DNA of 64,000 nt from an uncultured Prevotellaceae bacterium (GTDB lineage Bacteria; Bacteroidota; Bacteroidia; Bacteroidales; Bacteroidaceae), in the NCBI GenBank assembly GCA_947176895.1, contig CAMWSK010000012.1:1-64000 (forward strand), read 5' to 3'. Position 1 is the stretch's first letter. Each line of letters begins with the position of its first letter. The translations under genes and the position numbers were made by a program. Under the pieces are notes generated by a model. It worked only from the letters and a program-made list of their open reading frames with translations, did no database searches and was not told the origin of the DNA. Positions 25,516 through 33,786 of the stretch are shown here, piece by piece.

Positions 25516-25629
25516 ATCGGTTGTCTTTTTTAGTTATTTATTCGGGTAATAAAAAATAGAATCCCAACAAGCTGTGCTTGCCAGAACCCTGTTCTCGGTC
25601 ACTTTTTCTTCCCTTGTTCGGGAGGTTCG

Positions 25630-25664
25630 TTGGCAAAGATAGATAAACTTTCCATCTTTGCCAA
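25630..25664. promoter_or_regulatory. greA promoter inside an 11-bp inverted repeat
   Basis: TTGGCAAAGAT (25630-25640) and ATCTTTGCCAA (25654-25664) are perfect inverted copies with a 13-bp centre. The left copy contains the minus-strand -7 element TATCTTTG (25634-25641) for greA; the right copy resembles the same motif on the other strand. It may be a regulator site over the promoter, or a terminator for the upstream leftward gene. Confidence 0.5.
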
Positions 25665-25707
25665 ATTTTTTTTGTTTATTTCACTTGTCGAGGGTTGAAG
25701 AACTCTG

Positions 25708-26859
25708 TTACAGCAATTTCAGAATTTCCGTCTCGATGTCTCCAAGCAGTTCCTGTCTGCCTACCAGGTTGTTGTCGCGGTCCACCAGCATCCACGTCGG
25801 CACCTGCTGCACGTTGTATATGGCCATGATGTCGTTCAGCTGTCCGTTGGGATTCCACACGCAGACCCAAGGCAATTGGCGGCAAGCCGTCTTCCAATAG
25901 TGCTCGTTGGGGTCGATGGCCACCTGATAGATTTCCAATCCCTGTTCGTGATACTTGTTGTACAAGGAGCGCAACTCCAGGTTGCGCTGTGCGCTTCCCT
26001 CTATGCCGTATGCGGTGAAGTCGAGTATCACCACCTGGCCTTTGAGGCTGCTGATGCGTCGCTCTTGGCCGTTGATGTCGGGGAATCCCATGTCGATGAT
26101 GCCCGTCTGTTTGATTTTGTCATCATCGATGTCCAGCTTCAGCACGGGCCGATGGGTTTTGGCCCGTCCCTTCTGTGCCGTTTCTATCAGTGCCTGCGTG
26201 CGTGCGGCCTGTGGCCATGCGGCTTCCCAGGCGTTGGCTACGGCCAAAGTCCATGTCACGTCCGAGCGGTCGTTCTCCATGTCAAACACACGTGCGCCGT
26301 TGATGGTCTGGAACAGGGCGAAATAGCTGCTTGGCGAGCCGTAATGCTGATTGATGAATTTGCGTTTCACCTCGTCTTTGTAGCGCAGGATTTCGGCATG
26401 GATGCTGTCGTCTCTTTGCCGAAGGGTGAGGCTGCGGTCCAGGGCAATGGAGTCTGTCTTGCTGTCCAACTGCCACAGCTTCAGGCTGAGGATGCGTATG
26501 GTGTCGCAGGGGCCGCAGCCTTTCACGGTGTAGTCCGTGCCGAGGGTCTTGTATGAAGCCTCCACCTCGATGGTTTCCGTGCTGTCGATGCAGAGGTTGA
26601 TGAAGCGGTCGGCGATACGCAGACGGTAGAACTCGGGATTGGAAGGACGCAGACCTTTCAGTTCGAAGGTGCCCCTCTCATCCAACTTGGCCGTTTGGAT
26701 TTTTTCGACGGAGCCGTCGATATTCAGGTGTTCCAACACCAGCGTGCTGTCCTTGGCCTCGGTTATGCAGCCCCGGACGGTGAACTTGTTGCCGCTGTCC
26801 CGGCAGGCGGAGAGCAATGCCGACAGCAGAAGACAGAATAGAAAGGTCTTTTTCTTCAT
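25708..26859 (-). CDS. DUF4369/thioredoxin-fold lipoprotein without the CxxC motif
   Basis: The 383-residue product starts at the ATG at 26859, giving a lipoprotein signal (LLLSALLSACRDSG, lipid Cys at about residue 19). An N-terminal beta domain of the DUF4369 type (about 22-125) leads to a C-terminal thioredoxin fold. At the usual active site the sequence reads LDFTAYGIEGSAQ, so both redox cysteines are missing; LPWVCVWN and the cis-Pro segment VQQVPTW remain. It is probably a periplasm-facing, non-redox member of the TlpA-like group. Confidence 0.85.
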   Translation of the reverse strand: MKKKTFLFCLLLSALLSACRDSGNKFTVRGCITEAKDSTLVLEHLNIDGSVEKIQTAKLDERGTFELKGLRPSNPEFYRLRIADRFINLCIDSTETIEVEASYKTLGTDYTVKGCGPCDTIRILSLKLWQLDSKTDSIALDRSLTLRQRDDSIHAEILRYKDEVKRKFINQHYGSPSSYFALFQTINGARVFDMENDRSDVTWTLAVANAWEAAWPQAARTQALIETAQKGRAKTHRPVLKLDIDDDKIKQTGIIDMGFPDINGQERRISSLKGQVVILDFTAYGIEGSAQRNLELRSLYNKYHEQGLEIYQVAIDPNEHYWKTACRQLPWVCVWNPNGQLNDIMAIYNVQQVPTWMLVDRDNNLVGRQELLGDIETEILKLL

Positions 26860-26866
26860 ACGGGTA

Positions 26867-26874
26867 CAAAGGTA
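26867..26874 (-). promoter_or_regulatory. -7 element TACCTTTG, only 7 nt before the lipoprotein ATG
   Basis: TACCTTTG on the minus strand leaves about 7 nt before the ATG at 26859, so the transcript may be leaderless or nearly so. Confidence 0.5.
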
Positions 26875-26971
26875 CATTAAAAAAGGCAAAGGAGGGCAAG
26901 GATGCGTAGAAATAGGTGGTCCGGAAGCGATAATTTCCTGCATTTGTGTGCGTTTTCTCCCCGAAAATGTC

Positions 26972-26979
26972 TAACTTTG
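26972..26979 (+). promoter_or_regulatory. -7 element TAACTTTG for pnp
   Basis: It matches TAnnTTTG and lies 41 nt before the pnp ATG, in the divergent gap with the thioredoxin-like gene. Confidence 0.6.
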
Positions 26980-27020
26980 TGCGGTTTTTAGGTTGAAAAC
27001 ACTTTTTTATTACATATAAG

Positions 27021-29234
27021 ATGAACGTTATTACAAAGACAGTATCGTTGCCTGACGGAAGAACCATCAGCATCGAGACCGGGAAATTGGCCAAACAAGC
27101 CGATGGAAGCGTTATGTTGCGCATGAACAACACCATGCTCCTGGCCACCGTTTGTGCCGCAAAAGACGCCGTTCCCGGCACAGATTTCATGCCCTTACAG
27201 GTAGAGTACAGAGAGAAGTACAGCGCAGCCGGCCGTTTTCCCGGCGGTTTCACCAAGCGCGAAGGCCGTGCCAACGACGATGAGATTCTCACCTGCCGTC
27301 TGGTGGACCGCGCCTTGCGTCCTCTCTTTCCTGCCGATTACCACGCCGAGGTGTATGTGAACGTTATCCTGTTCTCCGCCGATGGTGTGGATATGCCCGA
27401 TGCCTTGGCCGGTTTCGCCGCCAGCGCCGCTTTGGCCTGCAGCGATATCCCCTTCGATGGTCCCATCAGCGAGGTGCGCGTGGCACGTATCGACGGCCGG
27501 TATGTCATCAACCCCACCTTCGAGCAGCTGAAGCAGGCCGACATGGATCTGATGGTAGGTGCCACCGAGGAGAACATCATGATGGTGGAAGGTGAGATGA
27601 AGGAAGTGAGCGAACAGGATCTGCTGGGTGCCCTGAAGGCTGCCCACGAGGCCATCAAACCCATGTGTCAGTTGCAGAAAGAACTGATGAAGGAACTGGG
27701 CACCGATGTGAAGCGCGAGTACTGTCACGAGGTGAACGACGCCGACCTGCAGGAGCAGGTGAAGGCCGAGTGCTATCAGCCCGCCTATGACGTGACCAAG
27801 CAGGGACTGGAGAAGCATCAGCGCAGCGATGCCTTCCTGGCTATCCGCGAGGATTTCAAGGTGCGCTATGCCGAGGCTCACACCGAGCTTACCGCCGACG
27901 AGCTTGCCGAGAAGAACGCCTTGATAGATAAATATTATCACGATGTGGAGAAGGACGCCATGCGCCGCTGCATTCTGGACGAGGGCATTCGCCTTGATGG
28001 CCGCAAGACCACCGACATCCGTCCCATCTGGTGCGAGGTGAGCCCCCTGCCCATGCCTCACGGCTCGGCTATCTTCACGCGTGGCGAGACACAGAGCCTG
28101 AGCACCACCACCCTGGGCACCAAGCTGGACGAGAAGATGGTGGACGATGTGCTGGACAAGAGCTACCAGCGTTTCCTCCTCCACTACAACTTCCCTCCCT
28201 TCTCTACGGGTGAGGCCAAGGCACAGCGTGGTGTGGGTCGTCGCGAGATTGGCCACGGCCATCTGGCATGGCGCGGTCTGAAGGGCCAGCTCCCCGAGGA
28301 CTACCCCTACACCGTGCGTGTGGTGAGCGACATTCTTGAGAGCAACGGCTCCAGCTCCATGGCCACTGTGTGCGCCGGCTGTCTGAGCCTGATGGACGCA
28401 GGTGTGCCCTTGAAGAACCCCGTGAGCGGTATTGCCATGGGTCTGATCAAGAATCCCGGCGAGGACAAATACGCCGTGCTGAGCGACATCCTGGGCGATG
28501 AGGACCACTTGGGCGACATGGACTTCAAGACCACCGGTACACCCAACGGACTGACCGCAACCCAGATGGACATCAAGTGCGACGGTCTGAGCTACGAGAT
28601 TCTGGAGAAGGCTCTGATGCAGGCAAAGGCCGGTCGCGAGCATATCCTGGCCGAGATGTTGAAGACCTTGGATGCTCCCCGTCCCGAGCTGAAGCCCCAT
28701 GTTCCCCGTATCGAGCAGATGATTATTCCCAAGGAGTTCATCGGTGCCGTGATTGGCCCCGGCGGCAAGATCATCCAGGGCATGCAGGAGGATACCGGCG
28801 CCACCATCACCATTGACGAGGAAGATGGCGTGGGTAAGATTCAGGTGAGCGGCCCCAACAAAGAGGCCATCGATGCTGCTATCTCCAAGATCAAGGCTAT
28901 CGTGGCCGTGCCCGAGGTGGGTGAAGTGTACGACGGTGTGGTGCGTAGCGTGATGCCCTATGGCTGCTTCGTTGAGTTCATGCCCGGCAAGGACGGCCTG
29001 CTTCACATCAGCGAGATTGACTGGAAGCGTCTGGAGACCGTGGAGGAAGCCGGCATCAACGAGGGTGACAAGATAAAGGTGAAGCTGTTGGACATCGATC
29101 CCAAGACCGGTAAGTTCAAACTCAGCCGCCGCGTGTTGCTCGAGAAGCCCGAGGGTTATGTGGAGCGCGAGCGTCGTCCCCGCCCCGAGCGTGGTGAGCG
29201 TCGTCAGCAAAGAACCGAGCAGAAAGCTGAATAA
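27021..29234 (+). CDS. pnp: Polyribonucleotide nucleotidyltransferase (PNPase)
   Basis: The 737-residue 3'-5' exoribonuclease uses phosphate to degrade RNA. Two RNase PH domains are present (first with [18 protein letters not shown], second with [23 protein letters not shown]), then a KH domain (about residues 575-635, [11 protein letters not shown]) and an S1 domain (about 640-710). It ends in a basic Arg-rich tail. It stands as a single-gene unit with two hairpins and repeat array C downstream. Confidence 0.97.
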   Translation: MNVITKTVSLPDGRTISIETGKLAKQADGSVMLRMNNTMLLATVCAAKDAVPGTDFMPLQVEYREKYSAAGRFPGGFTKREGRANDDEILTCRLVDRALRPLFPADYHAEVYVNVILFSADGVDMPDALAGFAASAALACSDIPFDGPISEVRVARIDGRYVINPTFEQLKQADMDLMVGATEENIMMVEGEMKEVSEQDLLGALKAAHEAIKPMCQLQKELMKELGTDVKREYCHEVNDADLQEQVKAECYQPAYDVTKQGLEKHQRSDAFLAIREDFKVRYAEAHTELTADELAEKNALIDKYYHDVEKDAMRRCILDEGIRLDGRKTTDIRPIWCEVSPLPMPHGSAIFTRGETQSLSTTTLGTKLDEKMVDDVLDKSYQRFLLHYNFPPFSTGEAKAQRGVGRREIGHGHLAWRGLKGQLPEDYPYTVRVVSDILESNGSSSMATVCAGCLSLMDAGVPLKNPVSGIAMGLIKNPGEDKYAVLSDILGDEDHLGDMDFKTTGTPNGLTATQMDIKCDGLSYEILEKALMQAKAGREHILAEMLKTLDAPRPELKPHVPRIEQMIIPKEFIGAVIGPGGKIIQGMQEDTGATITIDEEDGVGKIQVSGPNKEAIDAAISKIKAIVAVPEVGEVYDGVVRSVMPYGCFVEFMPGKDGLLHISEIDWKRLETVEEAGINEGDKIKVKLLDIDPKTGKFKLSRRVLLEKPEGYVERERRPRPERGERRQQRTEQKAE

Positions 29235-29244
29235 GATAGTATAA

Positions 29245-29322
29245 TAGAGGTACGCGCGTATGCGCGTACCTCTATGGATATAGGAGCAAACGGCCCTTTC
29301 ATCGTATTGATGGGGCCGTTTT
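29245..29322 (+). terminator. Two tandem hairpins after pnp
   Basis: The first hairpin has arms 29245-29257 and 29262-29274 (13 bp, perfect). The second has arms AAACGGCCC (29288-29296) and GGGCCGTTT (29313-29321) with an inner CATC/GATG pair, followed by a short T-run. They are a likely double terminator for pnp. Confidence 0.7.
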
Positions 29323-29357
29323 CGTATGTGTGTATCCCCTCCCTCGTCTTCCGGCCA

Positions 29358-29415
29358 AAACATCAAGATGTTTTTTAAAAACATGAACACGTTTTTTGAA
29401 AACATGAACATGTTT
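29358..29415. repeat. Phased palindrome array C (three units)
   Basis: Units start at 29358 (AAACATCAAGATGTTT), 29379 (AAACATGAACACGTTT) and 29400 (AAACATGAACATGTTT), exactly 21 bp apart. It lies 124 bp after pnp and about 95 bp before the promoter of the ABC importer operon. It is the same family as arrays A and B; the first unit is the CATC/GATG type, as in array A. Confidence 0.85.
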
Positions 29416-29510
29416 CTTTCCGTTCGTTGTGGTGTTTGCGGAAAAGGCACGGATGGCATCAAAAAACTTACCGAAACCATCAGCCATAGAAAATAATTCT
29501 GTAACTTTGC

Positions 29511-29518
29511 TTTCGTTG
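29511..29518 (+). promoter_or_regulatory. -7 element TAACTTTG for the ABC importer operon
   Basis: It matches TAnnTTTG. The leader to the ATG at 29607 is about 85 nt, and no recognisable cobalamin or other riboswitch core was seen in it. Confidence 0.55.
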
Positions 29519-29606
29519 GCCATAGCGGTTTTGCCGGCCACCAGAATCATCGGTATTTATCATTTGCCGAGTTCACGTTGGATGATTAATGATGACATAT
29601 TGTATA

Positions 29607-30749
29607 ATGAAAACGTATCGTTCTTTCCTCTGTCTGATATTGTCGGCCGTGCTTATGGTTTCATGTGGCGGCAACAAGAGTGCTAAAATTGAGGATTTTA
29701 GCCAATCGCTCTACGTTCCGGAATATGCTTCGGGATTTGACATCAAAGGTGCCGGCGGTCGTAAAAGTACATTGATAAGCGTTTCCAATCCCTGGCAGGG
29801 TGCCGACGGAGTCACCACACAGCTGTTCATTGCCCGTGACGGGGAAGCCGCCCCCGAAGGGTTTACGGGGCAGGTGCTTCAGGGCGATGCCGGCCGTGTT
29901 ATCACCATGTCGTCCACCCATATCGCCATGCTTGATGCCGTTGGTGCCGTCGGCCGTGTGGTGGGCGTCTCGGGTATCGACTACATTTCCAATCCCGATA
30001 TTCAGGCTCGCCGTGGCCGTGTGGGGGATGTCGGCTATGAGGGCAACATCAATTATGAACTGCTGCTTTCCCTTGACCCCGATCTTGTGCTGCTTTACGG
30101 CGTGAACGGTGCAAGCTTGATGGAAGGCAAACTTATCGAACTGGGCATACCTTATATGTATGTGGGCGACTATCTTGAGGAATCACCGCTTGGAAAAGCT
30201 GAGTGGATGGTGGTTCTTTCCGAGATTATTGGCAAACGCGAGACCGGGGAAAAGGTCTTTGCGGATATTCCCGTGAGATACAATGCGCTCAGGCAGAAGG
30301 TGGCAGATACTGTCCTTGACGCTCCTTCGGTCATGTTTAACACTCCCTACGGCGATTCATGGTTCATGCCCTCTGCCGAGAGTTATGTCGCCCGTCTTGT
30401 GGCAGACGCAGGCGGCAGTTATATCTATCAGAAGAACACGGGCAACGCATCCATGCCTGTTGACCTTGAGGAAGCGTATTTGTTGGTTTCCCAAGCCGAT
30501 ATGTGGCTGAATGTCGGCATGGCGAACTCGCTGGACGACCTCAAGGCTTCATGTCCTAAATTCACCGATACACGCTGCTTCCGTAACGGTGACGTTTATA
30601 ACAACAATCTCCGCACCAATACATCCGGCGGCAACGACTATTACGAATCGGCGATTGTCAATCCCGATATCCTTTTGCGTGACCTCGTAAAGATATTTCA
30701 TCCCGAACTGGTGGCAGAGGATTTTGTGTATTACAAGCAACTGAAATAA
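29607..30749 (+). CDS. Substrate-binding lipoprotein of a FecB/BtuF-type ABC importer
   Basis: The ATG at 29607 gives a 380-residue lipoprotein (LILSAVLMVSCGGN, lipid Cys near residue 20). The periplasmic-binding fold of the iron-siderophore/haem/cobalamin type is visible (VITMSSTHIAMLDAVGAVGRVVGVSG ... LLLSLDPDLVLLYG). The ligand cannot be fixed from sequence. The next gene starts at the base after its stop codon, and the three genes form a complete importer. Confidence 0.88.
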   Translation: MKTYRSFLCLILSAVLMVSCGGNKSAKIEDFSQSLYVPEYASGFDIKGAGGRKSTLISVSNPWQGADGVTTQLFIARDGEAAPEGFTGQVLQGDAGRVITMSSTHIAMLDAVGAVGRVVGVSGIDYISNPDIQARRGRVGDVGYEGNINYELLLSLDPDLVLLYGVNGASLMEGKLIELGIPYMYVGDYLEESPLGKAEWMVVLSEIIGKRETGEKVFADIPVRYNALRQKVADTVLDAPSVMFNTPYGDSWFMPSAESYVARLVADAGGSYIYQKNTGNASMPVDLEEAYLLVSQADMWLNVGMANSLDDLKASCPKFTDTRCFRNGDVYNNNLRTNTSGGNDYYESAIVNPDILLRDLVKIFHPELVAEDFVYYKQLK

Positions 30750-31751
30750 ATGCGCTCCCGTACATCTGTATTGTTTGTCATATTGATCGTACTCACGGTT
30801 TTCCTGTTTGTGTCGGATCTGGCTGTGGGGGCGGTCTCTGTGCCGTTGCGTGATGTGTGGAACGCTCTGACGGGCGGCGATTGCCCCCGCGGCACGGCTA
30901 AAATCATCCTGAACATACGGCTTGTCAAGGCGGTTGTGGCGGTGTTGGCCGGTGCGGCTCTTTCGGTGAGCGGACTGCAGATGCAGACACTCTTCCGCAA
31001 TCCGCTTGCCGGACCGTATGTTCTCGGCATCAGTTCCGGGGCAAGCCTCGGTGTGGCTCTCTTTATCCTCGGCGCACCGCTGTTCGGCCTGTCGGCCACA
31101 TTCGCATCGCTGGGCATTGCCGGGGCTGCATGGACCGGTGCGGCGGTTGTTCTGGTGATTATCGCTGCCGTGGGGCGTCGCATCAAGGACATCATGGTAA
31201 TCCTTATCCTTGGCATGATGTTCTCGTCGGGAGTCGGAGCCATCGTCCAGATTCTGCAATATCTCAGTAACGAGGAATCGCTCAAGGCTTTCGTGATATG
31301 GACTATGGGGTCTCTCGGCGATGTGACACTCTCCCAACTTTATGTTCTTGTCCCGGCCGTCGTTGCCGGTCTGCTTCTTGCCATCGTCACCATCAAACCC
31401 CTTAATCTGTTGCTCTTCGGCGAGGAGTATGCCGTGACGATGGGGCTGAATATCAGCCGTTCACGTGGCCTGCTGTTCTTTTCCACCACATTGCTTGCCG
31501 GAACGGTCACGGCGTTCTGTGGCCCGATAGGGTTCATCGGGCTTGCCATGCCGCATGTTGCCCGTATGCTGTTCGACAACAGCGACCACCGTGTGTTGCT
31601 TCCCGGAACGATACTGACAGGTGCTTCCGTTCTGCTGCTGTGCGACCTTGTCTCCAAACTGTTCACACTGCCTGTAAATGCCATCACCGCGCTTCTCGGT
31701 ATTCCTGTGGTGGTGTGGGTGGTGCTCCGTAATAAATCCGTCACGTCATGA
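30750..31751 (+). CDS. FecCD-type ABC importer permease
   Basis: The 333-residue inner-membrane permease has about nine or ten hydrophobic segments and the FecCD signatures GLQMQTLFRNPLAGPYVLG (about residues 73-91) and GPIGFIGLAMPHVAR (about 256-270). It moves the ligand delivered by the lipoprotein encoded just upstream. Its last 4 bp overlap the ATPase start. Confidence 0.93.
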   Translation: MRSRTSVLFVILIVLTVFLFVSDLAVGAVSVPLRDVWNALTGGDCPRGTAKIILNIRLVKAVVAVLAGAALSVSGLQMQTLFRNPLAGPYVLGISSGASLGVALFILGAPLFGLSATFASLGIAGAAWTGAAVVLVIIAAVGRRIKDIMVILILGMMFSSGVGAIVQILQYLSNEESLKAFVIWTMGSLGDVTLSQLYVLVPAVVAGLLLAIVTIKPLNLLLFGEEYAVTMGLNISRSRGLLFFSTTLLAGTVTAFCGPIGFIGLAMPHVARMLFDNSDHRVLLPGTILTGASVLLLCDLVSKLFTLPVNAITALLGIPVVVWVVLRNKSVTS

Positions 31752-32533
31752 TTCAGCTCCGGGATTTCTCCATAGGCTACGGTTCACGTATGCTGCTCGA
31801 TAGGGTGAACACCTCCTTCGGCAAAGGGCGGCTTACCGCACTTATCGGGCGGAACGGTACGGGTAAATCCACGCTTCTGCGTGCCATCGCCGGACTGAAC
31901 CGCCGGTATTCGGGCGAGGTCTTGCTGAATGGTCGGTCGATTTCCGGGATGCTGCCTCAGGCACTGGCTAAGACGCTTGCTTTTGTCACTACCGAACGCG
32001 CACGGATTCCCAATCTCCGTTGCGAGGATGTGGTGGCGATAGGCCGCGCTCCTTACACCAATTGGATAGGACGGATGCAGGCCGTTGACCGTGAGATTGT
32101 GACGGAGGCCATCCGTTCCGTGGGCATGGAGGGCTATGCCCTTAGAACGATGGACACCATGAGCGACGGCGAGTGCCAGCGTATTATGATTGCCCGTGCA
32201 TTGGCTCAGGACACTCCGGTTATTCTGCTCGATGAGCCGACCTCGTTCCTTGATATGCCTAACCGTTACGATCTGGTGTCTCTTCTTCAGACTCTCGCCC
32301 ATACACAGGGGAGATGTGTCCTCTTTTCAACCCATGAACTTGATGTGGCCCTTCAGATGTGCGATTCTATTGCTCTTGTGGATGATGGAGCGTTATACCA
32401 CCTTTCTGTTCCCGAAATGGTGGCGGGCGGTCATATTCAACGCTTGTTCCGTGCCCCGAATCTTTCCGTTGACAGGCTTTGTGCCCCGTTTTCCATAACA
32501 GCGAAAAACGTTGATTCAAAAGAGGGGTTATAA
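31748..32533 (+). CDS. FecE/BtuD-type ABC importer ATPase
   Basis: The 261-residue ATPase has Walker A (GRNGTGKST, about residues 35-43), a signature motif that reads MSDGECQR instead of LSGGE/Q (about 137-144) and Walker B (VILLDEPTSFLD, about 157-168). The H-loop His is in STHELD. It overlaps the permease gene by 4 bp, so translation is probably coupled. Confidence 0.92.
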   Translation: MIQLRDFSIGYGSRMLLDRVNTSFGKGRLTALIGRNGTGKSTLLRAIAGLNRRYSGEVLLNGRSISGMLPQALAKTLAFVTTERARIPNLRCEDVVAIGRAPYTNWIGRMQAVDREIVTEAIRSVGMEGYALRTMDTMSDGECQRIMIARALAQDTPVILLDEPTSFLDMPNRYDLVSLLQTLAHTQGRCVLFSTHELDVALQMCDSIALVDDGALYHLSVPEMVAGGHIQRLFRAPNLSVDRLCAPFSITAKNVDSKEGL

Positions 32534-32552
32534 AAGTTGAACATTTGGAAGA

Positions 32553-32590
32553 TATAAACAAAAAGAGAACCGATATCACATCGATTCTCT
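32553..32590 (-). terminator. Intrinsic terminator of tRNA-Asn
   Basis: Arms 32564-32574 and 32580-32590 (11 bp, one mismatch, 5-nt loop) are followed leftward by TTTTTGTTT. It lies just after the tRNA 3' end and could also stop rightward transcripts from the ABC operon. Confidence 0.7.
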
Positions 32591-32595
32591 CCTTG

Positions 32596-32669
32596 CGCTT
32601 CAGGATGGGCTTGAACCAACGACCCCATGATTAACAGTCATGTGCTCTAACCAACTGAGCTACTGAAGC
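32596..32669 (-). tRNA. tRNA-Asn (anticodon GTT)
   Basis: Read on the minus strand, the acceptor stem GCTTCAG/CTGAAGC pairs over 7 bp, the D-arm GCTC/GAGC is present, the anticodon stem CATGA/TCATG encloses the loop CTGTTAA (GTT) and the T-loop TTCAAGC is present. The T-stem has one U-U mismatch (GTTGG against CCATC). The discriminator is G and CCA is not encoded. A -7 element lies 46 nt upstream and a T-run hairpin downstream. Confidence 0.92.
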
Positions 32670-32714
32670 AGTGTTTTTGCAACTTTTCAGGGGCGCTCCC
32701 CTTCATTTGCGATG

Positions 32715-32722
32715 CAAAGGTA
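32715..32722 (-). promoter_or_regulatory. -7 element TACCTTTG for tRNA-Asn
   Basis: CAAAGGTA on the plus strand, 46 nt upstream of the mature tRNA 5' end. Confidence 0.6.
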
Positions 32723-32745
32723 TAGGAAAAATCAGAAACTTGCAA

Positions 32746-32753
32746 TATCTTTG
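32746..32753 (+). promoter_or_regulatory. -7 element TATCTTTG for the PfkB kinase gene
   Basis: It matches TAnnTTTG, 20 nt before the ATG at 32774. Confidence 0.6.
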
Positions 32754-32773
32754 CAAGAAAATTACGAAAAAAG

Positions 32774-33757
32774 ATGAAAATTGTTGGAGTCGGAAATGTC
32801 CTGGTAGACGAGCTGATGCGGATACCTTCGGCTAACCTGTTGAAAGAATTAGGTTTGCCTGTTGGCGGCATGACATTGATAGACGAGCAAACCTACGGGT
32901 CTCTATCTTGCATCAGAGAACACTTCATGCCTGAAATGGCCACGGGTGGTTCGGCAGGTAACACAATCAAGGCCTTGGCGGGCTGTGGCGCAGATACGGC
33001 TTTTGTGGGTTGCGTGGCGCAGGATGTGGCAGGAAAGGTGTATGCCGACCATATGCGTCAGATGGGCATTGAAGGTCGCTTGGTGGAAGCCGCCGAGGGG
33101 CATACGGGCATTTGTTCCAGTCTGATTCTTCCCGATGGCGAACGCACGTTTGCCACCTATCTGGGTGTGGCTGCGGATTTGTCGGCCGGGGACATCCGAC
33201 CGGAGTGCTTTGAGGGGTGCCGGATGGCCCACGTTGAGGGTTATCTGGTACAGGACCATGCGCTGATAGAGCGGGTGGTGGATGTTGCGCGTGAGTGTGG
33301 CGTGAGTCTGTCAATGGATATGGCTAGCTATAATATTGTGGAGGAAAACCGCACGTTCCTGACTCGGCTGCTGGAACGTGGCGTGGATATCGTGTTCGCC
33401 AACGAGCAGGAAAGTCTTGCCCTTACGGACGACAAGGATTTGGAATTGTCGCTTCGCCACCTTGCCGGCATGGCGCCTACGGTGGTTCAGAAGCGTGGCA
33501 GTGCGGGCAGCGTGGCGGTGCGAGACGGCGAGCGGGTGGAGATGCCGGCAGAACGCGTGATTGTGGTGGACACCACGGGTGCGGGCGATTTCTATGCCGG
33601 TGGTTTCCTTTATGGCGTGTCACGGGGGGCTTCTCTTTGGCAGTGTGCCAGGGCTGGTGCATTGCTCGGCAGTTATGTCATCCAACATGTGGGTTGTGTG
33701 TTGACGGGGGCGCAGTGGAATGAAATTAGGTTAAAACTTGCCGGCATTATGTGCTAA
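32774..33757 (+). CDS. PfkB-family sugar/nucleoside kinase
   Basis: The 327-residue kinase has PfkB signature 1 (ATGGSAGNTIKALAG, about residues 56-70) and signature 2 with the catalytic Asp in DTTGAGDFYAGGF (about 265-277). Overall it looks like the adenosine-kinase-like PfkB group common in Bacteroidota, but the substrate cannot be fixed. The CtpA-type protease gene follows after 29 bp, possibly from its own promoter. Confidence 0.88.
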   Translation: MKIVGVGNVLVDELMRIPSANLLKELGLPVGGMTLIDEQTYGSLSCIREHFMPEMATGGSAGNTIKALAGCGADTAFVGCVAQDVAGKVYADHMRQMGIEGRLVEAAEGHTGICSSLILPDGERTFATYLGVAADLSAGDIRPECFEGCRMAHVEGYLVQDHALIERVVDVARECGVSLSMDMASYNIVEENRTFLTRLLERGVDIVFANEQESLALTDDKDLELSLRHLAGMAPTVVQKRGSAGSVAVRDGERVEMPAERVIVVDTTGAGDFYAGGFLYGVSRGASLWQCARAGALLGSYVIQHVGCVLTGAQWNEIRLKLAGIMC

Positions 33758-33773
33758 AGTCACTTTCTTTTCT

Positions 33774-33781
33774 TATCTTCG
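33774..33781 (+). promoter_or_regulatory. -7-like element TATCTTCG close to the ctpA ATG
   Basis: One change from TAnnTTTG and only 5 nt before the ATG at 33787, so any transcript from it would be leaderless or nearly so. Confidence 0.35.
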
Positions 33782-33786
33782 TGGTC

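Noticed and set aside
29299-29550. Minus-strand frame crossing array C
   Set aside because: It consists largely of the repeat translation and overlaps the pnp terminator and the ABC promoter.
29519-29606. Cobalamin or other riboswitch before the ABC importer
   Set aside because: The leader is only about 85 nt and lacks recognisable conserved cores; a small GC hairpin alone is not enough.
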